Part shown: positions 25,259-33,125 of the stretch, piece by piece
Position numbering within the stretch: the first letter of the stretch is position 1
How the letters are laid out: every line of letters starts with the position of its first letter
Source: Croceivirga sp.
Lineage (GTDB): Bacteria > Bacteroidota > Bacteroidia > Flavobacteriales > Flavobacteriaceae
Assembly (NCBI GenBank): GCA_028284665.1
Contig: JANQRG010000035.1
Location: forward strand, 124,001-188,000
DNA length: 64,000 nt
Direction of reading: 5' to 3'
The notes under the pieces: generated by a model
Seen by the model: only the letters and a program-made list of their open reading frames with translations
Told to the model about the DNA's origin: nothing
Database searches by the model: none
Program-made: the position numbers and the translations under genes

Positions 25259-25418
25259 GAACTCATTTAGACTTTTTGAATTAAAGCGAAAATCAGTCAT
25301 TTTTTGCCCGGTTGAAGGCTTTTTTGAGTTTCATAGCAGCGCTACGGAAGGAAAAAAGTTGAAAAGCGGGTGAAAAAGGGCGATTCTTTTAGCCAATTGA
25401 AAAAGTCTAAATGAGTTC
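25259..25418. mobile_element. MITE-like element, copy 1 (160 bp)
   Basis: Non-autonomous element with 24-nt terminal inverted repeats at 25259-25282 and 25395-25418, 23 of 24 positions complementary. It is bounded by the direct repeat CAT at 25256-25258 and 25419-25421, a likely 3-bp target duplication. The interior matches the element at 51156-51364 with about 20 differences in 160 nt, apart from two insertions in that copy. It has no transposase. Short open frames beginning MNSFRLF in both copies shift frame relative to each other, so no shared protein is supported. Confidence 0.85.
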
Positions 25419-25462
25419 CATTACACTAAAAGATCAAAAAAAACGAATGTAATAGCAAAGTC

Positions 25463-25867
25463 ATGAAAACAACAATTACACTACTTAGCGTCCTCTTTTT
25501 TTGGAGTGGCCTGCAGGCCCAGCACGATGATCGTATTTCGACCATAGAATTTGTCCGGATCCTGGACGATAACACGGCGGAAACGGACTACTACTATCAA
25601 AATAATTGGAAGTTACTTCGCGAAAAGGCCCTGGAAAAAGGCTATATTCATTCCTATGAGCTATTGGAAACTCCGTTCGATGAAACGGGCCCGTATCACC
25701 GAATACTAATGACTACCTACGCTAATGAACAGCAATACGAACAGCGGGAGGCGCATTTTGATGAATTGATCGAGGAAAAGGGACCCCTGCTCCTGCTCAA
25801 TGAAAAAAAACCGGGAGAATTTCGGAAAAGGGTGATGGGTAAAGAAGGCGTTAGGCATTGGAAATAA
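25463..25867 (+). CDS. hypothetical secreted protein
   Basis: Exported protein of 134 residues: signal peptide of about 19 residues (FFWSGLQAQ), then a mature part resembling a ferredoxin-like alpha/beta monomer (ISTIEFVRILDDNTAETDYY, NNWKLLREKALEKGYIHSYEL, RILMTTYANEQQYEQREAHF). The layout is like small stress-response or ligand-binding dimeric alpha/beta barrel proteins, but no named family is recognised. It begins 41 nt downstream of the MITE-like element, which may have moved into its promoter region. Confidence 0.72.
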   Translation: MKTTITLLSVLFFWSGLQAQHDDRISTIEFVRILDDNTAETDYYYQNNWKLLREKALEKGYIHSYELLETPFDETGPYHRILMTTYANEQQYEQREAHFDELIEEKGPLLLLNEKKPGEFRKRVMGKEGVRHWK

Positions 25868-25953
25868 AGGCTCCATTCTGATACAACTAATTGATTAGCA
25901 AGAAGAGGTTGCCTCTTCTTGAAATTCCTATTTTTATAAAAATAAGCTGTCGT

Positions 25954-26817
25954 ATGAGAATACTACTGTTGGTGGCTCTGATATTAGCCACACTACCCTC
26001 CGCCGCACAGGAAATTGTTCAACTTCCGAAAACTGCCGACACTGAAATTAACTGGGAAAATCCTGAAAGGGAATTCTTTTCCCAGGTCTGGACTACCCAG
26101 GTGGTTACCAATGTATCTCAGCCCACTATGGAAGTATTCCGCCCCAGTTCGGAAAACAACACGGGTACCGCAGTTATTGTAGCACCAGGGGGAGGATTGT
26201 ATGCCTTAAGTATTGTCAATGAAGGAAACGCTGTTGCAAAGTGGTTGGTCGATAAGGGGATTACTGCGTTTGTTTTAAAATATCGCCTGGTACCCACAGG
26301 GGCAGATGGTACTGCTGAAGTAATGACCACCCTTCCCAACGTAGTTTTGGAAAAAGCCGGTGAACTACTTCCGTATGCCATCACAGATGGTCTAAACGCC
26401 GTAGCCCATGTACGGGAAAATGCGGCAAAATATGGTGTTCAACCAGATAAGATAGGTTTTTTGGGATTCTCGGCTGGAGGCGCGGTAACTATGGGGGTAG
26501 GGTACGGCTACGAAACGGCGAATCGCCCTGATTTTTTAGTCCCGGTCTATGCCTGGACAGATGTGCAGCCGGTAGAGGAACCTAAAAGTGATTCCCCCCC
26601 GATGTTTATAATCTGCGCTACAGATGACCCGCTGGATCTCGCCAAAGGCTCCATAGCCCTCTATACTTCCATGCAACAAGCCCAAAAAGGTGTGGAATTA
26701 CATATGTATGCAAAGGGAGGTCATGGCTTCGGGATGCATGGCCAGGGATTACCGTCAGACACATGGATCCAACGTTTTTACGACTGGGCGGTAAGTGAAA
26801 AATTGGTCAATCCTTAA
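25954..26817 (+). CDS. secreted alpha/beta-hydrolase (acetyl-esterase/BD-FAE type)
   Basis: Exported serine esterase of 287 residues. Signal peptide to about residue 20 (LPSAAQ). Family marks: oxyanion region VIVAPGGGLYALS (HGGG-like), nucleophile elbow GFSAGGAVTM (Ser about 168), acid in CATDDPLDLA, and base in KGGHGFGMHG. These fit the BD-FAE/acetylxylan esterase-like clan that removes acetyl or other acyl groups from carbohydrates. An open frame extends 21 codons upstream but spoils the signal peptide. Substrate unknown. Confidence 0.85.
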   Translation: MRILLLVALILATLPSAAQEIVQLPKTADTEINWENPEREFFSQVWTTQVVTNVSQPTMEVFRPSSENNTGTAVIVAPGGGLYALSIVNEGNAVAKWLVDKGITAFVLKYRLVPTGADGTAEVMTTLPNVVLEKAGELLPYAITDGLNAVAHVRENAAKYGVQPDKIGFLGFSAGGAVTMGVGYGYETANRPDFLVPVYAWTDVQPVEEPKSDSPPMFIICATDDPLDLAKGSIALYTSMQQAQKGVELHMYAKGGHGFGMHGQGLPSDTWIQRFYDWAVSEKLVNP

Positions 26818-26825
26818 ACTCCTTG

Positions 26826-27314
26826 ATGGAACTCAATACCACAAAGGGCGCGGTTGTCAGTGGATGCAAAAAGCATCGGTATCTCTTATGGCGGATTTGG
26901 GAGCCCCACTTGCCCAGGGTATTGTTTATAGGACTTAATCCTTCGGTTGCTGATGCAACAAAAGACGATCCTACTACAAAACGAATCCTGGGCCATACAA
27001 AACGTCTGGGGTTTGGGGGCTTTTATCTCACCAATTGTTTTTCCCATATCGCAACCAATCCAAAGCGGTTAAATCCAACCGGAAATTGGAAGGAAAATCT
27101 AAAGTGGTTAGAGCTAGCCGCTGCGCATTCTGAACAAGTGGTATTTGCCTGGGGTAAAAACCCGCTGGTTACCGAATTAGGGAGGGCTCAGTTTTTTACT
27201 GTCCGGTTTCCCTATGCGAAACAGTTGGGCCAAAATTTGGATGGCAGCCCAAAACACCCGCTGTACCTCCCCTATTCCGGAAAACTGACCCCATTTCAAC
27301 AACATGCCCCATAA
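26826..27314 (+). CDS. DUF1643 family protein
   Basis: Cytoplasmic protein of 162 residues matching DUF1643: YLLWRIWEPHLPRVLFIGLNPSVAD (described here as a pattern spanning residues 19-44), DDPTTKRILGHTKRLGFGGFYLTNCF, and VVFAWGKNP. The family is widespread, including on phages, and of unknown biochemical role. ATG 26826 is preferred over TTG 26823. It starts eight nt after the esterase stop, suggesting co-transcription. Confidence 0.86.
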   Translation: MELNTTKGAVVSGCKKHRYLLWRIWEPHLPRVLFIGLNPSVADATKDDPTTKRILGHTKRLGFGGFYLTNCFSHIATNPKRLNPTGNWKENLKWLELAAAHSEQVVFAWGKNPLVTELGRAQFFTVRFPYAKQLGQNLDGSPKHPLYLPYSGKLTPFQQHAP

Positions 27315-27338
27315 ATTCTTTGTAATTTCCAAAACAAT

Positions 27339-28001
27339 ATGAGGTCTTTGAAACTTTTTTGGATCGTAGGATTCCTGCTGACGGGGATAACCGGAAACAC
27401 CCAGGAAACAATTCCCTTTGGAGAAGAAGTCCGGGAAATTGTACAACGCAATGATTCGCTTTGGGACGCTTCAGAGGCTACCATTGTGTTTACCGGGAGT
27501 TCCAGTATACGGCTATGGAAAGATTTGGAACAACGCTTTCCAAAACACCAGGTCCTGAACACCGGTTTCGGGGGATCGCAAACCGCTGACCTTTTGCGCC
27601 ATCTCGAAAAACTGGTCCTAAGATACCAACCTGTTAAGGTTTTCATCTACGAGGGAGACAACGATATTTTTGCTAAAAAACGGCCCCGAAAGATCCTGGC
27701 CACTACACTTGAAATTGTACGGCGGTTAACATCGGCCAAGCCCACTCCGGAAATTATACTTATCTCAGCAAAACCCAGCATCTCCCGTTGGAAGTTCCGG
27801 GGAAAATACAAACGGCTGAACAAGAAATTTTTGAAACTCGCCCAACAACTTCCCAAGGTTAACTTTGTGGATGTCTGGCATCCTATGCTTAACGGGAGAA
27901 AAGTGCGGAAAGACATTTTTGTGTCGGACGGTTTACATATGAATGCCATTGGATACGAGATCTGGTACCAGGCGATCAAAGAACATGTAGAAGCGCCTTG
28001 A
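27339..28001 (+). CDS. secreted SGNH/GDSL-family hydrolase
   Basis: Exported lipase/acylhydrolase-like enzyme of 220 residues. After a signal peptide (to about residue 22, ITGNTQ) the SGNH blocks are visible: block I FTGSSSIRLW (Ser about 51), block II Gly in NTGFGGSQTADLL, block III GDND with the Asn near residue 107, and block V SDGLHMNAIGY carrying the Asp and His. Such enzymes deacetylate or de-esterify lipids and carbohydrates, for example platelet-activating-factor acetylhydrolase-like proteins. Substrate unknown; the next gene is a GH20 hexosaminidase, so glycan deacetylation is a possible role. Confidence 0.86.
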   Translation: MRSLKLFWIVGFLLTGITGNTQETIPFGEEVREIVQRNDSLWDASEATIVFTGSSSIRLWKDLEQRFPKHQVLNTGFGGSQTADLLRHLEKLVLRYQPVKVFIYEGDNDIFAKKRPRKILATTLEIVRRLTSAKPTPEIILISAKPSISRWKFRGKYKRLNKKFLKLAQQLPKVNFVDVWHPMLNGRKVRKDIFVSDGLHMNAIGYEIWYQAIKEHVEAP

Positions 28002-28056
28002 AAAAATAAGATCAGGGATTGCTAAAATTGTACCGCAAGCACATTGATTTAGGGAG

Positions 28057-28064
28057 TAGTTTTG
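28057..28064 (+). promoter_or_regulatory. -7 promoter element upstream of the GH20 gene
   Basis: TAGTTTTG matches TAnnTTTG exactly and lies 40 nt before the ATG. No TTG lies at the usual 17-23 nt upstream, so only the -7 box is claimed. Confidence 0.45.
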
Positions 28065-28104
28065 TAAGAATGACGTTGACTTACAACTCACAATAACTAG
28101 TCGT

Positions 28105-29688
28105 ATGAAAACTTTCCTTATTCTAAAAAGTGCAATAGTTGTAACCTGTTTTCTGGGAATCGCTGCCTGTACTTCACCTAAAACCAAAATCAATTACCCG
28201 CAAACCGATTTATCGAATACGGCATTGATCCCTAAACCCGTCAGTGTGACCCCTACTCACTCTGCTTTTGGCCTGGATAGCACAACAGTAATTCTGACTT
28301 CTGCTACCCAGGATTTTGAGAACGTGGGGCAATTTTTGGCAAATAAGCTCCAGGCGCGCTGGGATCTGGACCTTCCGGTGAATGCTTCCGAAGGTGAGGT
28401 GGCAGAACGTACCATTATGATCCATCAAACCGATAGCCTAAGCATGGACTCCGCGGAGGCCTATGAACTACACATCAGCAACGATTCTGTACTCCTCAGT
28501 GCCAGGACTGCTGCCGGTGCTTTTAGAGGAATTCAGACCTTACGTCAATTGATCCCGGAACAATCCAATGATACCTTGGCCCCACAACCTATGTGGTTGA
28601 TTCCCTCAGGGAAAATCAAGGACGCTCCAAACTTTACCTATCGTGGAGCTATGTTGGATGTGGCACGTCACTTTTTTACGGTTGAAGAGGTGAAAAAATA
28701 CATCGATCTTTTGGCCTATTATAAATACAATGCGTTTCATATGCATTTAACCGATGACCAGGGATGGCGACTGGAAATCAAATCCTGGCCCAAACTTACC
28801 GAAATAGGGGCTCAAACCGAAGTGGATGGCGGACCAGGAGGGTTTTATACACAGGAAGAATTTAAGGAACTCGTAGCCTATGCTGCAGAACGCCATATGC
28901 AACTTATTCCGGAGGTAGATATGCCGGGCCACACCAATGCCGCCTGCTTTGCATATCCGATTCTAAACGGTACCGGCAAGGAAGTAAAAAACTATACCGG
29001 AACACGGGTAGGCTTCAGTACTTTTGATGCCCGAAAGGATACGGTTTATGCTTTTATAGATGATGTTGTTCGGGAAATTGCGGCCATCTCGCCTAGCCCA
29101 TATTTTCATATTGGGGGTGATGAAAGTCATGCTACTAAAAAAGCAGATTACATCTATTTTGTAGAAAAGGTAGAGGAAATTGTACAACGGCATGGAAAAC
29201 GCATGGTGGGATGGAACGAGATTGCACAGGCCAATATAAGTTCTTCGACGGTGGCACAATTGTGGAATGAACCCCACAACGCATTGATAGCCGCAGAGAA
29301 TGGCAGTAAAATCATTATATCCCCGGCAACAAAGATATATTTGGATATGCAATACGATTCCCTCAGCAAACATGGACTTCATTGGGCGGCGTATATTCCC
29401 GTTGATGATGCCTACAACTGGGATCCTGAAACTTTTGTAAAGGGACTACCGCGTGAGAGCATTTTGGGGATCGAAGCACCTTTGTGGTCGGAAACCATAA
29501 GCAACAGTGCCGAACTGGAATACCTGGCTTTTCCCCGGGCTATTGGCTACGCCGAATTGGGGTGGACGCCTTCCGAACAACGGGATTGGGAAGACTACAA
29601 AAAGAGGTTAGTCCGCCACCAGCCGTTCCTGGATAGCAACAAGGTTAACTTTTATCGTTCCGAACGTATCGAATGGGAAACCCCTTAG
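28105..29688 (+). CDS. GH20 beta-N-acetylhexosaminidase (lipoprotein)
   Basis: Exo-hydrolase releasing terminal GlcNAc or GalNAc from glycans or chitooligosaccharides. It has 527 residues with a lipobox IAAC (Cys22), so it is lipid-anchored. The small N-terminal GH20b domain (about 40-155) is followed by the TIM barrel with RGAMLDVARHFF, MHLTDDQGWRLEIKSWPKL, the catalytic pair Asp339-Glu340 in HIGGDES, and the C-terminal IEAPLWSETISN and AELGWT. All key residues are intact. Monocistronic in appearance. Confidence 0.94.
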   Translation: MKTFLILKSAIVVTCFLGIAACTSPKTKINYPQTDLSNTALIPKPVSVTPTHSAFGLDSTTVILTSATQDFENVGQFLANKLQARWDLDLPVNASEGEVAERTIMIHQTDSLSMDSAEAYELHISNDSVLLSARTAAGAFRGIQTLRQLIPEQSNDTLAPQPMWLIPSGKIKDAPNFTYRGAMLDVARHFFTVEEVKKYIDLLAYYKYNAFHMHLTDDQGWRLEIKSWPKLTEIGAQTEVDGGPGGFYTQEEFKELVAYAAERHMQLIPEVDMPGHTNAACFAYPILNGTGKEVKNYTGTRVGFSTFDARKDTVYAFIDDVVREIAAISPSPYFHIGGDESHATKKADYIYFVEKVEEIVQRHGKRMVGWNEIAQANISSSTVAQLWNEPHNALIAAENGSKIIISPATKIYLDMQYDSLSKHGLHWAAYIPVDDAYNWDPETFVKGLPRESILGIEAPLWSETISNSAELEYLAFPRAIGYAELGWTPSEQRDWEDYKKRLVRHQPFLDSNKVNFYRSERIEWETP

Positions 29689-29735
29689 CGCGGTTGGCGA
29701 GGTGATTTTTTAGGATGTAGGGGAAAAATTGAAGA

Positions 29736-30158
29736 CTATTCTTCTTCCGAGTTAGTGGCGTCGTCCTTTTCCGAAAAATCCACAATGCCATTATCATGAA
29801 GGATGTTATACCACTGTACAATTTTTTTAATATCGCTGGGATACACCCGATCCTCATCGTAGTTGGGTAGTACTTCAAAAAAATATTCTTCCAATCTCAA
29901 TTTATCGTCTTTGTGATGTACCGAAGTTTTGCCCCCGTTTTCTCTTGTCTTTATCTTTTGGAATACCTCACGAAGCGGTACTTCTTCTTCCAGCGTATAC
30001 ACCGCAATTTCGGATAGCACGCTCACATTGTTTCGCAATCCAACGGACACTCTCTTTCCATCCAGGAGTGACTCTCCTACAAATCCCGTTCGGGTTTGGG
30101 TCAATAGCTTATACAGTCCGGGTTTACCTCCAATAGACAAAATCTTATCTAATGCCAT
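29736..30158 (-). CDS. DUF5606 domain protein
   Basis: Cytoplasmic protein of 140 residues with the DUF5606 pattern at the N terminus: LDKILSIGGKPGLYKLLTQT, GFVGESLLDGKRVSVGL, and NVSVLSEIAVYTLEEEVPL. The rest contains the conserved helix VFQKIKTRENGG and an acidic tail. Members are conserved in Bacteroidota next to peptide deformylase, as here, and of unknown role. It lies 40 nt after def and probably in one operon with def and ruvX. Confidence 0.88.
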   Translation of the reverse strand: MALDKILSIGGKPGLYKLLTQTRTGFVGESLLDGKRVSVGLRNNVSVLSEIAVYTLEEEVPLREVFQKIKTRENGGKTSVHHKDDKLRLEEYFFEVLPNYDEDRVYPSDIKKIVQWYNILHDNGIVDFSEKDDATNSEEE

Positions 30159-30198
30159 AAGTGCATTTATTTAGGTTCAAAAATTAGGGTTTTACGAA

Positions 30199-30789
30199 TT
30201 ATCGTCCTCGTTTAAGTTGCGGAAACCGCATCTTGTAATCTACTTGTATTTTACCTTTGGTAATTTTATCCAATCTACCTTTCAACAGCCGTTTTTTCAG
30301 GGAAGAGAGCTTATCCGTAAACAATACCCCCTCAATATGATCATACTCGTGTTGGATAACCCGGGCCAGTAGCCCGTCAAAGGTCTCGGTGTGTTTCTTG
30401 AAATCAGTATCGTAATAGGTGATGTTGATCCGGGGTTTTCGGTTCACATCTTCCCGGATATCGGGAATACTTAAACAGCCTTCGTTAAATACCCATTCCT
30501 CTCCTTCTTCATCGGTGATCGTTGCATTGATAAAGACTTTCTTAAAACCTTCCAGTTGTTGACGCTCCGCTTCAGTCAATTCTTCATCATCCGAAAAAGG
30601 GGAAGTATCCACCAGAAAAAGGCGAATGTCGAGTCCCACTTGCGGAGCCGCCAGGCCAACCCCGGCAGCATTATACATGGTTTCCCACATATTCGCGATC
30701 AAGCTGTCTAACTGCGGATAGTCTTTAGAAATCTCAACTGCTTTTTTTCTCAAAACAGGATCGCCATAGGCTACAATAGGTAAAATCAT
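30199..30789 (-). CDS. def: peptide deformylase
   Basis: Metal-dependent enzyme removing the formyl group from the N-terminal Met of new proteins. Three motifs are intact: GVGLAAPQVG (motif 1, about 43-52), EGCLSIP (motif 2, with the metal Cys), and QHEYDHIEG (motif 3, with HExxH). At 196 residues it is slightly long because of an acidic insertion after motif 1 (SPFSDDEELTEAERQQLEG), common in this phylum. It starts two bases after the ruvX stop, so the two are in one operon. Confidence 0.97.
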   Translation of the reverse strand: MILPIVAYGDPVLRKKAVEISKDYPQLDSLIANMWETMYNAAGVGLAAPQVGLDIRLFLVDTSPFSDDEELTEAERQQLEGFKKVFINATITDEEGEEWVFNEGCLSIPDIREDVNRKPRINITYYDTDFKKHTETFDGLLARVIQHEYDHIEGVLFTDKLSSLKKRLLKGRLDKITKGKIQVDYKMRFPQLKRGR

Positions 30790-30791
30790 AG

Positions 30792-31202
30792 TTATCTTCT
30801 TTCCAAATAGGCTTGTAAGATCAATGTCGCACTTATTTCATCAACCAACGCTTTACTTTGCCGTTGCTTTTTTTTTAAACCTGCCTCCAACATGGACTTA
30901 ACAGCAATTTTTGAAGTGAAACGCTCATCCTGCCGTTCAATTGGAATATCTGGAAAAAGGGAAGTTAACTGCTGAATAAATGTTGTAATCTCTCGTTCCG
31001 ATTCCGAAGGCGTGCCATCCATTTGCTTAGGTTCTCCCACTACAACGCACTCCACCTTTTCCTTTTCCAGGTATTGCATTAGAAAATCCTTCAAATTTGC
31101 CGTAGCTACGGTAGTTAACCCGGAGGCAATCATTTGTAATTCATCGGTTACTGCAATACCGGTGCGGACACTTCCATAGTCCAATGCCAGAATTCGTGCC
31201 AA
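30792..31202 (-). CDS. ruvX: putative Holliday junction resolvase RuvX/YqgF
   Basis: RNase H-fold nuclease implicated in Holliday junction resolution and in 16S rRNA 5' maturation. Visible are LALDYGSVRTGIAVTD (first Asp at 8), VVVGEPKQMDGTPS (second acidic site region) and ERFTSKIA followed by KALVDEISATLILQAYL (last Asp at about 123). At 136 residues the length is usual. Start is TTG at 31202, since no in-frame ATG is near and a -7 promoter box lies 14 nt upstream. Confidence 0.93.
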   Translation of the reverse strand: MARILALDYGSVRTGIAVTDELQMIASGLTTVATANLKDFLMQYLEKEKVECVVVGEPKQMDGTPSESEREITTFIQQLTSLFPDIPIERQDERFTSKIAVKSMLEAGLKKKQRQSKALVDEISATLILQAYLERR

Positions 31203-31215
31203 ATAAAAATTTTGG

Positions 31216-31223
31216 CAAAAATA
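31216..31223 (-). promoter_or_regulatory. -7 promoter element for ruvX-def-DUF5606
   Basis: On the minus strand TATTTTTG, an exact TAnnTTTG match, ends 14 nt before the TTG start of ruvX. It would give a very short leader. Confidence 0.5.
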
Positions 31224-31277
31224 CTTCTAAAAATGTTATGCGTTTAAAATTCCAGGACACATTGTTTTCGGCAAGAC

Positions 31278-31285
31278 TATATTTG
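31278..31285 (+). promoter_or_regulatory. -7 promoter element for dapD
   Basis: TATATTTG, an exact TAnnTTTG match, lies 14 nt before the dapD ATG. It faces away from the ruvX element 55 nt to the left, forming a divergent promoter pair. No good -33 TTG at 17-23 nt. Confidence 0.55.
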
Positions 31286-31299
31286 CGAAAATTTTAACG

Positions 31300-32115
31300 A
31301 TGACAGCACTACAAAATAGTATAGAAAACGCATGGGATAACCGTGATCTTTTAAAAACTCCCGAAACGCAAACGGCAATTCGCGAGGTTATCGACCTTAT
31401 TGATCAGGGAAAACTGCGTTGTGCCGCCCCTGGAGATGACGGATGGATAATTAACGAGTGGGTGAAAAAAGCAGTAGTACTTTACTTTCCTATTCAAAAA
31501 ATGGAAGTACTGGAGGCAGGTATTTTTGAATATCACGATAAAATTCCCCTGAAAAGGGGCTATCAGGAAAAGGGGATCCGCGTAGTACCCCATGCGGTCG
31601 CTCGACATGGTGCTTACATTTCCCCTGGCACCATACTGATGCCTAGTTATGTAAATATTGGCGCTTATGTAGATGAAGGGACCATGGTGGATACCTGGGC
31701 AACTGTAGGTAGCTGCGCTCAGATTGGTAAAAATGTGCACCTCAGTGGTGGTGTGGGAATTGGAGGGGTGCTGGAACCGCTACAGGCGGCACCGGTAATC
31801 ATTGAGGACAATGCTTTTATCGGTTCCCGATCCATAGTGGTGGAGGGAGTGCGTGTGGAGCAAGAAGCAGTACTTGGGGCCAATGTTGTACTTACTGCTT
31901 CTACCAAAATAATTAATGTGACCGGTGATGAGCCGCTGGAGATAAGAGGTAGGGTTCCGGCCCGTTCAGTTGTTATTCCAGGGAGTTACACCAAAACATT
32001 CAGAGCAGGAACGTTTCAAGTCCCCTGTGCATTGATCATTGGGCAGCGCAAAGAAAGTACAAACAAAAAAACCTCTCTAAATGATGCACTGAGAGAATAT
32101 GATGTAGCTGTCTAG
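31300..32115 (+). CDS. dapD: tetrahydrodipicolinate N-succinyltransferase
   Basis: Acyl-CoA-dependent enzyme of the diaminopimelate/lysine pathway, adding succinyl to 2,3,4,5-tetrahydropyridine-2,6-dicarboxylate. At 271 residues it has the usual length. The N-terminal helical domain (about 1-95) is followed by a left-handed beta-helix of hexapeptide repeats (PGTILMPSYVNIGAYVDEGT, VGSCAQIGKNVHLSGGVGIG, IGSRSIVVEGVRVEQEAVLG) and a C-terminal strand segment with GRVPARSVVIPGS. It supplies the same pathway as lysA at 53534. Confidence 0.97.
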   Translation: MTALQNSIENAWDNRDLLKTPETQTAIREVIDLIDQGKLRCAAPGDDGWIINEWVKKAVVLYFPIQKMEVLEAGIFEYHDKIPLKRGYQEKGIRVVPHAVARHGAYISPGTILMPSYVNIGAYVDEGTMVDTWATVGSCAQIGKNVHLSGGVGIGGVLEPLQAAPVIIEDNAFIGSRSIVVEGVRVEQEAVLGANVVLTASTKIINVTGDEPLEIRGRVPARSVVIPGSYTKTFRAGTFQVPCALIIGQRKESTNKKTSLNDALREYDVAV

Positions 32116-32175
32116 TTTGTAAGAACATGTAAGAAAAATAAGTAAAGAAACAATTTATTACCGGTTTTCATGTTA

Positions 32176-32183
32176 TAACTTTG
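32176..32183 (+). promoter_or_regulatory. -7 promoter element for the glycosyltransferase cluster
   Basis: TAACTTTG, an exact TAnnTTTG match, lies 37 nt before the TTG start of the first glycosyltransferase. It is the only good element before the six-gene run, supporting one transcript to about 38313. Confidence 0.5.
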
Positions 32184-32220
32184 CAGCTACCAAACAGAAA
32201 ACGTAACCAAAAACGCCGAT

Positions 32221-33033
32221 TTGAGCAACTTTACGCAAAAATTATCTGCACTAATCATCACCTATAACGAAATAGGCTATATAGAAAAATGTATAGCTGC
32301 TATTTCCTTTGTTGATGAAATTATTGTTGTAGACTCTTATAGTACAGACGGTACTTATGAATACCTGAAACGCCATCCAAAAGTAAATGTAGTCCAACGC
32401 TCTTTTTTGAACTTTACGGATCAGAAAAGCTTTGCATTACAACAGGCTTCCCATGATTGGATACTGTTTGTGGATGCCGATGAGGTGGTTTCCGTTCCTT
32501 TGCAAGCGGAAATTCAGCGAACCATTAATAGCAAAAATGCCTGTGAGGCCTACTGGTTCTATAGAAAATTCATGTATCAACATACCCCGTTACACTTTAG
32601 TGGCTGGCAAACCGATAAAAATCATCGACTGTTCCGAAAAAGCAAAGCCGCCTTTACCCAGGATAAAATTGTACATGAGACGTTAAAAGTCAACGGAAGA
32701 TCGGGGAAACTTACAGAGAAATTGATCCATTTCTGTTATAAGGACTATTCGGATTACAGGGCTAAGATGCTACAGTATGGAAAACTTCGTGCCCAGGAGG
32801 AGCTGCTGAAAGGAACACAATTTAGCTATACTAAACTCATCGTAAAGCCAGCCTGGAAATTCCTTTATAATTATGTCGTTCGGTTAGGCTTTCTGGACCT
32901 TGGGAAAGGTGTAAATGTATGCTATCTGAATGCGCTAAGCGTTTATACCCGGTATAAAGAGCTCAAACGCCTGGAAATGCTGCAACGTTCCCCAGTATTT
33001 CCGAAGATGGTACGCAAGCACAAATTGGCGTAA
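32221..33033 (+). CDS. family 2 glycosyltransferase (WaaE/KdtX-like)
   Basis: Cytoplasmic GT-A enzyme of 270 residues resembling lipopolysaccharide core beta-1,4-glucosyltransferase WaaE. Visible are SALIITYNEIGYIEKCIAAI, DEIIVVDSYSTDGT, WILFVDADEVV (DxD), and FSGWQTDKNHRLFRKSKA. The start is TTG at 32221; the first in-frame ATG is far inside the catalytic domain. The gene at 36441 is a clear paralogue with the same motifs in the same order. Product is probably part of lipooligosaccharide core or capsule; acceptor unknown. Confidence 0.86.
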   Translation: MSNFTQKLSALIITYNEIGYIEKCIAAISFVDEIIVVDSYSTDGTYEYLKRHPKVNVVQRSFLNFTDQKSFALQQASHDWILFVDADEVVSVPLQAEIQRTINSKNACEAYWFYRKFMYQHTPLHFSGWQTDKNHRLFRKSKAAFTQDKIVHETLKVNGRSGKLTEKLIHFCYKDYSDYRAKMLQYGKLRAQEELLKGTQFSYTKLIVKPAWKFLYNYVVRLGFLDLGKGVNVCYLNALSVYTRYKELKRLEMLQRSPVFPKMVRKHKLA

Positions 33034-33125
33034 TATCCTCCCATAATTTTAGAGGCTTTCCTGAAAAAGTTTATTTTCATTCTTTAAAATAGGGGCTATT
33101 GCTTCCAAATAGTATTCCTTTATCT

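Noticed and set aside
25107-25373. Open frame containing MNSFRLFELKRKS in element copy 1
   Set aside because: The frame overlaps the end of the propeller gene and shifts relative to copy 2 because of a one-base indel, so no shared protein is supported.
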